Origin: Chrysogorgia sp. JL179-B06
Taxonomy: Eukaryota; Cnidaria; Anthozoa; Scleralcyonacea; Chrysogorgiidae
Length of the DNA: 64,000 bases
NCBI GenBank assembly: GCA_035772405.1
Contig: JAYKKM010000005.1
Coordinates: forward strand, 909,501-973,500
Reading direction: 5' to 3'
Shown: in pieces, positions 52,005 to 61,311 of the stretch
Numbering within the stretch: the stretch's first letter is position 1
Layout: each line of letters opens with the position of its first letter
The notes under the pieces: generated by a model
Told to the model about the DNA's origin: nothing
What the model saw: the letters and a program-made list of their open reading frames with translations, nothing else
Databases searched by the model: none
Program-made: the position numbers and the translations under genes

Positions 52005-52676
52005 ATGTTTCATCAGTGCGACATTTGTGGAAAGACTCTTTCTAGAAAAGAGCACCTTTATCGTCATATGAAGAACATCCATGGAGAAGGTCACTCTGTA
52101 CAATCAATCCCTGACGTCAATGGATCTCTCAAAAGTAATTCCTCTGAAACAGATGACGACTTGTACACAAACGATGAGCTGGAGGGGCAAAGTGTGAAAT
52201 CTTACGCAGACGAGGAAACTGGAGAAGAGACGGAGGAAGAACACCATACACTGACAGATGAGGAAGGTAGCAAAAATTATGAAGAATCGGAGGAAGAGGG
52301 CATCAATCCATGGGAATTTATATTAAACGAAGTTTACCAAAAGATGGACCCTATACGTGACGGATCGATTGATAAAACAATGCAGGGGAACCGGATTACC
52401 TATGAAGAAGCCACAAAACATGTTTATAATTCCTTGGTACCTGAATATGTGAAGGAATTTATGAAAATATACAAAAAACATCTTAAATTGTTAAAAGGTC
52501 TTCGGCGAGATGGCACTCATCGGAAGATTTGGAAAACTATGAAACGTTTAATAGAGGAAGAAGGCTACGACGAAGATGAAAGTATTGATGCTGCTGTAAA
52601 TCAAAGGAAATTTCTTTTGCGACGAATGTTGACATACGCAGCCGTTATGGATAACACTATCGACAATGGGCAATAG
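52005..52676 (+). CDS. C2H2 zinc-finger protein of the palindromic element
   Basis: The frame is open from 51981; I prefer the methionine at 52005 (MFHQCDICGKTL), because upstream codons belong to the duplicated non-coding unit. That gives about 223 residues. A single C2H2 finger (C-X2-C-X12-H-X4-H) opens the protein. An acidic low-complexity region follows (TDDDLYTNDELEG, ETGEETEEEHHTL, about residues 45-95). The conserved-looking C-terminal helical domain has NPWEFILNEVYQKM, ITYEEATKHVYNSLVPEYVK, RDGTHRKIWKTM and AAVNQRKFLLRR. I believe similar C2H2-plus-helical proteins occur in many copies in cnidarian genomes, but I know no function. It could bind the element's own DNA. It is not a recognised transposase. 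It faces outward, away from the palindrome centre. Confidence 0.75.
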   Translation: MFHQCDICGKTLSRKEHLYRHMKNIHGEGHSVQSIPDVNGSLKSNSSETDDDLYTNDELEGQSVKSYADEETGEETEEEHHTLTDEEGSKNYEESEEEGINPWEFILNEVYQKMDPIRDGSIDKTMQGNRITYEEATKHVYNSLVPEYVKEFMKIYKKHLKLLKGLRRDGTHRKIWKTMKRLIEEEGYDEDESIDAAVNQRKFLLRRMLTYAAVMDNTIDNGQ

Positions 52677-52863
52677 GACAAACTCATGTGAGAACCGAAG
52701 AAATACAGCTAGACATTCTGGGAGACGAAAGCACTTCGCAAAGCTCCGACGAGGAGACAACTTTTTATTTTTCGCGAGGGGAAAAAGCGTATATTGAAGC
52801 GGATCTAGCTGATTTTCAGTCAACGAGTTCGTATAATGACTATTATAGAGTTGTACTCTCATG
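52663..52863 (+). CDS. Acidic frame overlapping the 3' end of the zinc-finger gene
   Basis: In the frame next to the zinc-finger stop, about 60 residues are open (QTHVRTEEIQLDILGDES, then DEETTFYFSRGEKAYIEADL) up to a stop at 52861-52863. The same frame is preserved in the left arm (38505-38706). It could be joined to the zinc-finger gene by splicing or frameshifting, or be a separate small gene. The preserved acidic composition in both arms favours coding, but the arms are too similar for this to be strong evidence. Confidence 0.4.
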
Positions 52864-54596
52864 AGAAGCTGACCTTATCGATGTATACACGTTTGACTGA
52901 AAATAAATATTATTAAACTCACCATATGTCTTCTCTGTTTTACCAAGAGCGCCACTTTGCTCTATCCCTTAACGAGTTTTTAATGGCTCATTAAGTGAAC
53001 GCTCTGAGGCGAAATATTTGTCTTATCTATAGGCAGCCTAGCAACGCTTTGAACGTAATGCCATTTAAACTTATATTTTTCTATGTCCACACATTTTAAA
53101 TCTTCAACCGTTCTTCACACTGTTTCCCGAAATGTTTCTTCCTCATAGGAATCCTGTACCGTAACGCAAGATAAGCGATAATTCGGTCAAAATCTTTAGG
53201 GTTCATCTCTCAAGTGAAATATACAAATATCAACAGTATAAGCATTAGCATAGCAACGCTGTAATCGTATGCCGTTTAAATTTATATTTTTTCCAATTCA
53301 ATATGTTTGAGATCTTGAACAGTTCTTCGCACTATTTTCCGAAGTGTTTCTTCCTCATAGGAATTGTGCATACTAAAGCAAGATAAGCCATAATACGGCT
53401 AAAATTATTAGGGTTGATGTGTTTGTAGATGCCATGAAAACACAGGTTCAATCGAACGCTGAATCCATAGCTTCAGTCGAACGCTTAAGCAAACGCACAA
53501 CCCCCGGTGAGAGTCAAGGAGTCGGAATTGAAATCTGTGATATTCCAAATATAATTAAATTTAGGGTTATGAAGGTGAAATAGGGTTAGGAGTCTACAGG
53601 GGATGTGAGGCGTTCTTAACACTAAATACGTATACGAAGTCAGGGATGATAAATATTCCTCATTATCCCATATTGACTAATGTTTACCCATAAAATCCTA
53701 GTGTGTACCCTCAAACCAATTAAATATTCCCAAGACATGCAAATATTTGTGAGTTGCGCCACTAATGACTCTTAACGACCCACGCGCTATTGTACGTGTC
53801 CATTCAGCCTTCGCTTCGTTTGACAAGTCAATCTCTTGAATAATCTAATAGCTGTTATAATATACACCAACGTCTATAAATGCATAGTAAAGTTTGATTT
53901 CGCTTGGGCAAATCAATACGTTTGAATTCGTTCATCGTGAGGCTTCTCGAGTGGTTTGATAATCTAAGGAATCGCTACTTTATACACTAGAAGACTGATG
54001 AACTTCGTAAAGCCGTAAAGTCCGGTACATTCGTAAAAGCCGTTATGATTCATTCGACTCCGTGATTTTTAAAATATGCTCACTCCATAACCTTCGTAAA
54101 GCGGGTTCATATTTGCGTAGATCTATCGAATATCTGACCGGTTTTTCAACGAGGCAATCGTATAAATCTCTGTTGGTTCATATATTCGTAGATCTGTCGA
54201 TAATCTAAATTGATCGTAAAGACCATGGTATAAAACTGCGTTGATCGTGATACCAGTTATTTTGAAGGTATAACATGCTTCTTCGTTACTCTCTTTAGTT
54301 CATCCCATATCATATCCATGGCGCATGCGCTGCTCTCGGGTTTGCCTAATGTCCCACATTCACATTGTCGTAGGAGAGGCGAAGGCGTTTCTTATATTAT
54401 TAAAATAAATAAGGGACTACCTTTTGATAATGACGTAATACCATCGGAAATCAAGTTCGGAAGGTGTCGGAATAGGGGGACGGAGGAAGAGGACTAGGGT
54501 TAGTGAAGACTGATATGCATAATAATTAGGCCAAATAAAATGAATACTAACAATGCACCACCCGTTTACCACCCGTTTACGTACCAGAGCTTTACG

Positions 54597-54831
54597 TGTC
54601 GGTAATAGCAGAGAATGTGTGGTATGCAAGATTATAATTATTAATGGGATAATACAAGTACATGTGACAGCTAATTATAGGAGAGTAAAATCTTGAGAGC
54701 GAGTGTGAGCAAAGTAAATAAGAGAGAGTGAGAGAGTAATTTTCAATGTGAGCGTGATCGTGATTAAACGGAAAAACCAAACCTATTTTGTGACGTGTTG
54801 TGAATACATTATTACGAGGCCATTCACGACA
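54597..54831 (+). repeat. BEL 5' LTR
   Basis: It begins TG and ends CA. The first 106 bp equal 60265-60370 base for base as far as I can see, suggesting recent insertion. Direct minus-strand reading frames over it have no meaning. Confidence 0.85.
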
Positions 54832-54834
54832 TAG

Positions 54835-54851
54835 TGGCGACCCCGGCAGGA
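54835..54851 (+). other. BEL primer-binding site
   Basis: TGGCGACCCCGGCAGGA directly after the LTR has the TGG start expected for pairing with a tRNA 3' end. The tRNA was not identified. Confidence 0.65.
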
Positions 54852-54906
54852 TTCTTCAAACCGTGAAGCGACGCTCGAGCAAGAGCAAAATAATTCTGTT
54901 TAAAAT

Positions 54907-57900
54907 ATGGAGAAATTACTGACGGAGCTAGGGAACAAAATCAAAACACTGGACTTCAGAGTCGACAAGACTGGAGCCATACTGGCCAAACAAGATCGGG
55001 AAGCGTTTGAACGACAGCAAAGTTCAATCGCCGCCATCGTTGAAGCAGTGTGTGCGTTAAAAGAGACCATCGAAGAGAAAAAGCTTTCGAAAGGAGAAAG
55101 CGTCGAAGAGGTAGCGACATGGAACCGCGAAATCGAGCCGCACCTACGGGAAGCAGACGAATCAACCAGGAGAATTAAACAACTACTTAAGGAAATGGAT
55201 ATGAAAGAAGAAGAGGTGAAAGCGGCTCAAAGGCACCAAAGCAGTTTGAAACACGAGCGAGAACTGTGGGAGCAGAAGATCGAGTTCGAGAAGACTCACA
55301 ATAAAGAGAAAGCCGCCCACGCCGTATATCAATTGAATTCGGCCGCAAAACTGCCGAAGTTGGCAATTACACCATTCAGTGGAAAGGTCGAAGACTGGTT
55401 ACCTTTCTGGGGGAAATTTACTGCCGAAATTGACTCCACGAAATTAAATTGCCTAACCAAGTTTGGATATTTGAAGGAGTTGTTGGTCGATAGCGTGCGA
55501 ACAGACATTGATGGTCTACCCTTTAATGAAGATGGTTATGCCAACGCAAAGGCTATTTTGGAAGCGGAGTACGGCCAGACAACCGAGATTGTTAACGCAT
55601 ATGTGAAAAATATTATGGAACTGCCAATTATAACCGGTACAAGTCCAACGAAAGTGAAACAATTCTACAAGCAGTTGCGGTTTAACGTGCAAAGTTTAGA
55701 AACCCTTGGGCGACTCGCTGACGTCAAAGGTAATGTGAGATCAACGCTAGACAAGCTAAAGGGGATTAAGCCTGACCTTGTGCGCGGAAAAGAAGGATGG
55801 CAAGAGTGGGATTACAAGGATCTACTCAAGGAGATTAAAAGATGGACGGAAATAAACCCTGTCGAAGAACACAACGTGTTAAAAGAAAACCAACATTCGC
55901 CGCCTTCGCATAAACGAACATCGCACACGAAGCTTTACAACACGCAATCGAGAGTTCATCGAGAACCGCACTCTGGAGATCAGTGCATTTATTGTGACGG
56001 AAGTCATAAAGCGAAGGACTGTACAAGTATAATTGACGTCGGTGAACGCAAGGGAATTTTATCTAATAAGAAGCGCTGTTTCAATTGCACCGGTTCGAGA
56101 CATCGAGCAAACGATTGTAAAAGCAAGGCAAGCTGTCAGAAGTGTCAACGCCGACACCACACATCGATATGTGATACTCGTTGTGACGCAGAAGGAAATC
56201 CTCTTCTTATCGCTACAGGAGCTCCGACCCCGCAGGTAATTTACCCGGTCGTTGTTGTTGATGTGGAAGGGCTGAAATGCCGAGCCTTATTAGACACTGG
56301 CGCCGGCAGTTCATACGCGTCAGCGGCACTTCTGGATCGATTGCCAAAGCGTCGGGCAAAAAGAGAGACGAAGAAAATCGAGATGATGTTGGAAACCACA
56401 ACACGCGAAGTGGAACTGTCTCAGGTAGAGATAAGTGCGACGGATGGAACATTTTCTCTGAAAGTAGAGGTCACAAGAGTTGACAAGGGCGAACTTTTGC
56501 TTCTAGACAATCCAAAGTATCAGGAGATAATCGAACAAAACTCGCATTTAAACGGAGTTCAGATTGATGATCTCGACACTAAGGAGAAACTTCCAATTCA
56601 TATGATTTTGGGGGCTAGCGAATACGCCAAACTAAAGACGGAGACTGCCCCTAAAATTGGCCAAGTGGGACAACCTATCGCTGAGTTGACGCGTTTCGGT
56701 TGGACAATAATATCTCCGGGAGAAGAACGCGTTGATTTGTCTAACATGTTGTTGTGTCAAACATCACAAGTGGACTACGAGCAGTTGTGTCGCCTTGATG
56801 TTCTGGGTTTGGCAGATACGCCGCCAAACGATCAAGGTGATGTCTACACTGAGTTCAAGGAGCAGCTCGTGCGCGACGAAGAGGGGTGGTACGAAACCGG
56901 ATTGCCATGGCGAGGAGACCACCCACCGTTACCAAACAACAAGAACGGTAGTTTGCGACGGTTAACTAATTTGGTGAGAAAACTTGAACGTCAAGATCTG
57001 ACAAGCAAGTACAGCGAGGTTATTGAAGAGCAGAAAGCAGCAGGAGTGGTCGAAAGTGCAGAGAAGTCAGCGGTAGGCAGAGAGTTTTACATCCCGCACA
57101 AACCGGTTGTGCGTGCCGAGGCGGAGTCAACGAAGCTACGAGTCGTCTACGACGCTTCAGCCAAGGCTTACGACGGCGCTCCATCTCTCAACGATTGCCT
57201 GTACGCTGGACCCCCCTTGCAGAACGAGCTGTGGGACGTGCTAGTTCGTGGCCGGTTCAACCCCGTGGCGGTCACTGGTGACATACAAAAGGCGTTTCTG
57301 CAAGTGCGTGTGAGAGAAGAAGACCGAGATGCAATGCGCTTCCACTGGCGCCAAAACGAACAGTCGGAAGTCGAGACGTTAAGATTTACCAGGGCTCTGT
57401 TTGGGCTCGCGTCATCTCCTTTTTTACTCGCAGGAGTTGTTGATACACATCTGACCAGTTGGGAGGAGCGAGAGCCTGAGGCAGTAGCCAAATTCAAAAA
57501 GGAACTGTACGTTGACGATCTGATCTCTGGGTCCATTACCGTGAGTAATGCACAGGAGGTGAAGCAAAAGGCAACGAAAATCTTCCAGGATGCCGGTTTC
57601 AAGTTGCACAAGTGGCACTCCAATGCACGAGAACTAGAGTCGGACAAGCCAGAAATGGGAGATAGCACCAACGCGAAGCAGCAACTAGGATCTCCAGCAG
57701 TGGGGGAGCGAAGCCTTCTCGGACTAGCATGGAACACAGAACGGGACACACTGAGCGTAGTAGTACCAGAAGAAAACACAGTGATGACGAAGCGAGGAGT
57801 TCTAGCAAGGTTAGCCAAGATCTATGATCCATTGGGGTTAGTTTCACCCATTACCCTCAGTGGCAAGATAATTTATCGGGCTGTGTGTGACGAAAAGATT

Positions 57901-60092
57901 GCCTGGGACGTGCCAATACCGGAAACCTTGGTGAAAAAGTGGAGCAAGTGGGAAGGTACTCTTCCAAAGAAAGTGGAGGTCCCCAGGTCGCTGACAGTCC
58001 ATCGAGAGGAGATACAGAGCATTGATCTACACGCCTTTGGGGATGCGAGTGCGGACGGGGTAGCAGCCTGTGTGTACGCAGTCATTCAGCAACCACAAGG
58101 AACCAATCAGGGTCTAGTTGCTGCAAGATCCAGACTGTCTAAAAAGGGACTGACGATTCCTCGTCTCGAGCTAGTGGCTGGGCACATGGCCGTTAACCTT
58201 GCTACTAACGTGCGAGCTGCCGTGCAAGGTTTTCCTGTACACCAAACATATTGTTGGTTGGATAGTACAGTGGCGTTGTACTGGATCAAGGGTCAAGGGG
58301 AATACAAACAGTTCGTCATCAACCGTGTACGCAAGATCAACAGTCACATGGGCGTGACGTGGCGACATGTCCCCACGGGAAGCAACCCAGCAGACCTTGC
58401 AAGCCGAGGAGGAAACCTAAAAGAGGCCGAGTTGTGGTGGAATGGACCCGAGTGGCTCTCAAATCCGGAGAATTGGCCGGCCGATATCGTACCTGAATCG
58501 TCGCAAGCGAGTAGAGCGGAGGCGAAAGTGATACGTGGTGTTTTATCAGTCGCCGTGGATGATACCAACGAGATTTTCGACGTGTTGCAAAGGTATCGTC
58601 TGCCGAAAGCAGTGCGTGTGGTTGCATGGATGAGAAGATTTATAAATAACTCTCTTCCTAGTCGGGGAAATCCTAAGAAATCCGGACCTCTGACTACGGA
58701 AGAAACAGAACGCCAGAGACTTTTCTGGGTAAAGCATGCTCAGGAGAATTGCGATCTAGAAGACCGTGTGGCACTTAACTTACATCCAAACCAAGAGGGA
58801 GTTTTGGAGTGTCGGGGTAGAGTACAGGGGGAGTATCCGGTGTACTTACCGGACACTCATCTGTTCTCTCGTCGCATCGTGGAGGAGGCACATCTGCAAA
58901 CTCTGCACGGGGGAACGGGTCTGACCATGACCAAAGTACGAAGCAGGTATTGGATCCCTCGGCTGAGAAGACTGGTAAAGAAAGTGCGTGGTGGCTGTCA
59001 CGGGTGCAAGCGACATCAAGCTTTAGCGTATGCAGCTCCACCACCGGCAGACCTGCCGACTACTCGGACACAGGGTGTAAATCCTTTCCAGGTAATCGGA
59101 ATCGATTACGCTGGGCCAGTGCGATACCGGGATGGAAGAAAACGTGAGAGGAAGGCGTACATACTCTTGTACGCCTGCAGTTTGACCAGAGGTATCTATA
59201 TGGATCTTTTCCAAATTTGGAAACGAGCGAATGTCTCCACAGCCTCAAGGGTTTCATTGCACGTCGGGGAAGACCAAACCGAATCTACTCCGACAACGGT
59301 CGTACCTTCGTGGGAGCGGCGAAGTGGTTACGAAGAGTGGTACGAGATGAGAGAATGCAGAATTACCTGTCCGTCAATCAAGTGCACTGGCAGTTTAACC
59401 TAAGCCGCGCTCCTTGGTGGGGCGGACAATTTGAGCGAATGATTGGTCTTGTAAAGTCTGCCCTAAACAAGACAATCGGAAACGGAATGCTGTCTTGGAA
59501 GGAATTACAAGAGGTCCTTTTTGACATTGAGGTTACCCTCAACAACCGACCTTTAAACTACGTGGAGGACGACGTCCAGTTTCCGGTGCTGACCCCAAAT
59601 TCCATGCTTTTCGCGAACAGCAACGTCCTCCCAGAGATGGATCCTAGCCGCATAGAGAGCAACGACCTTCGTAAACGGGCAAAGAAGTTGTTGAAGTGCA
59701 AGGAGGCCATGTGGAGTCGGTGGACGCGTGAGTACTTACGAGGACTTCGCGAGCGACACCGTGGTAAAGTTGGAGTTGGAACTTCACCCAAAGTTGGTGA
59801 TATAGTTATCATTAAATCCGAAGAGAAGAACCGGGGAAAGTGGTCCCTTGGGATAGTAGAAGCGCTGATCGTGGGAAAGGACGAAGCAGTGAGAGGAGCC
59901 CGGCTTCGTGCTGGAAAATCATATATCGAACGTGCGGTCCAACATCTGTACCCACTGGAACTGTCGTGTGACAGGCTACCCCCAGCAGCGCCAAGCCAGT
60001 TGAATGTCGAAGCAGAAACATTTAGACCTCAACGAGATGCAGCTGTTGCAGCGCGCAAGCGCATCCAGGATATTGCGGAGAACGATTTATAA
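54907..60092 (+). pseudogene. BEL gag-pol polyprotein, one frameshift
   Basis: Domains in order: N-terminal coiled coil (residues about 1-145); DUF1759-type Gag (FSGKVEDWLPFWGKFTAEID, from about 150); zinc knuckles (CIYCDGSHKAKDC, CFNCTGSRHRANDC, CQKCQRRHHTSIC, about 360-425); aspartic protease (ALLDTGAGSSYAS, about 463); reverse transcriptase with LYVDDLISG (about 868); RNase H (HAFGDASADG, about 1044; DSTVALYWIKG; HVPTGSNPADLAS); integrase zinc part (HLQTLHGGTG, CHGCKRH, about 1364); and the first integrase aspartate (VIGIDYAGP). The frame breaks near 59205-59217. It resumes in another frame (59217-60092) with SECLHSLKGFIARRG, YSDNGRTFVGAA (second aspartate), and the catalytic-glutamate WWGGQFERMIG. 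Only this shift stands between the copy and an intact gene. Confidence 0.9.
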
Positions 60093-60264
60093 CTATTCTA
60101 TTCTGAAAAAACTACTCGGAAACATTTATAAACTGAGAACATTTATGAACATTTCGTTGTTGTTAACTTTATATTTACTAAGTCATAGTTGATTTTAGGT
60201 TGATTGAAATGCATGGCAAATTTATTGAGAACATATATCTCCGCCGGAGATATATGAGGGAGTG

Positions 60265-60370
60265 TGTCGGTAATAGCAGAGAATGTGTGGTATGCAAGAT
60301 TATAATTATTAATGGGATAATACAAGTACATGTGACAGCTAATTATAGGAGAGTAAAATCTTGAGAGCGA
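60265..60370 (+). repeat. BEL 3' LTR, first 106 bp, cut by hAT insertion
   Basis: It is identical in start to the 5' LTR and stops at TTGAGAGCGA. In the 5' LTR the sequence goes on GTGTGAGC; here it goes on CAGGGGCGG. The rest of the LTR should lie beyond the hAT element, outside the window. Confidence 0.85.
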
Positions 60371-60966
60371 CAGGGGCGGCGCTAGAGGGGGGGTGTGGGG
60401 GGGTGGAACACCCCCCCACTCGTAAACGAGTCGGGAAATTGTTATCCCAGTCGGCAAATCGTGAATTGAACAAGAAAACAATTGAAGAGTTCAAGAGGTT
60501 CAGGAAATTAAAATTTACAATATACGACGAGTAAACTCAGTCGGGAAGTCGTCAGGAAGACGAAAAACATCGCGCAAAATTAATCTGGTTACGCACATAC
60601 GGTAATAACATCAAGTACTACATAATAGATATTTCGCTGACCAAAACGAACGCATGGACGAAATTAATCTGAATCGCTGAATTGGCAAACGACAGAACGT
60701 TCAAACTACGAAATTTAGTACACTCAAATTTAGTAAAGGTATTTTCTATTGTATGAATGTATGATTAACAAATTTAGTAAAGGTATTTTCTATTGTATGA
60801 ATGTATGATTAACAATTGACTATGTGTATGTTTGTATTCTAAGTATATATTGCTATTGCAAGTTACAGTTTTAAAAAATACACATTCTCGTTTGCGATAA
60901 GTGCCCTTTCTTTTTCTTGGTAGTGGCACTATCCTGGGATATTTATCCTGTTTAAGCGAATAAGAG

Positions 60967-61116
60967 ATGGAGAAATCAAAATTAAGCAAACGGAATAAGT
61001 CTCGAAAACGCACAAGAGTTAAGTTAGAATGTCTTGTATGTCATAGACAGTTTGATGACGATTATCGACCTACGCATAACAAAAGATTTCATCGTGAAAT
61101 GTTAAAGAAAAATTAA
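60967..61116 (+). CDS. Short basic zinc-finger leader of the hAT gene, ending at a stop
   Basis: ATG 60967 opens 49 codons with KRNKSRKRTRVKLECLVC and a following QFDDDYRPTHNKRFH, a CxxC...H...H-type finger. It stops at TAA 61114-61116. The frame after this stop is the same frame as the transposase and stays open. The stop may thus be a single nonsense change in a longer protein, or the leader may be separate. I cannot tell which. Confidence 0.5.
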   Translation: MEKSKLSKRNKSRKRTRVKLECLVCHRQFDDDYRPTHNKRFHREMLKKN

Positions 61117-61311
61117 GCTATACCGTACCAAGATGTCAATGCACAACCAAATCCTTTCGTAGCAGCGAAAAAGCCATGTCTTAAGTCTACCAGTCAAGCT
61201 TCATTTACTTCAAGCTGCTCAAGCAGCACGTCACCATGTCCTGGCACAAGTCAACAAGGTAATGCAAGTCATCCCTCTAGAACATCATCATGTGATGATC
61301 ATGATGAACCA

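Larger units (their letters stand above)
36599..54580. mobile_element. Giant palindromic (foldback) element, about 8.1 kb without its insert
   Basis: From the centre at 50597-50618 the two sides are inverted copies for about 4 kb. The right arm is 50619 to about 54580. The left arm is 50596 down to 48587, then continues from 38706 down to about 36599, because a 9.9-kb element is inserted in it. Outer ends share a repeated CGGGTGGT motif (left: ACGGGTGGTGCGGGTGGTGC; right inverted: AACGGGTGGTAAACGGGTGG). The left end has about 180 bp (36624-36816) absent from the right. Each arm carries a zinc-finger gene facing outward, a tRNA-Leu-like module and a G/C-run minisatellite. The arms differ at scattered bases and in homopolymer lengths, so they are not one read folded back. 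I see no transposase and no convincing target duplication. Confidence 0.85.
50619..54580. repeat. Palindrome right arm (uninterrupted)
   Basis: This arm mirrors 48587-50596 followed by 36599-38706. It carries the only uninterrupted zinc-finger gene. The stretch 52870-54550 is non-coding by eye, matching 36817-38490 inverted, and ends at the CGGGTGGT-type terminal words near 54553-54580. The BEL element begins 17 bp further on. Confidence 0.88.
54597..60370 (+). mobile_element. BEL/Pao LTR retrotransposon, nearly complete
   Basis: A 235-bp 5' LTR (54597-54831, TGTCGGTAATAG to ACGACA) is followed by a primer-binding-site-like TGGCGACCCCGGCAGGA (54835). A single gag-pol gene comes next (54907-60092). 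A purine-rich tract (GATATATGAGGGAG, to about 60262) leads to a 3' LTR from 60265. The 3' LTR matches the 5' LTR for 106 bp and is then interrupted at 60370 by a hAT element. One frameshift near 59210 breaks the integrase. The insertion lies 17 bp outside the palindrome's right end. Confidence 0.92.

Noticed and set aside
36599..54580. Palindrome as a fold-back read artefact
   Set aside because: Arms differ by substitutions and repeat lengths, and only one arm carries the 9.9-kb insert with its own LINE.
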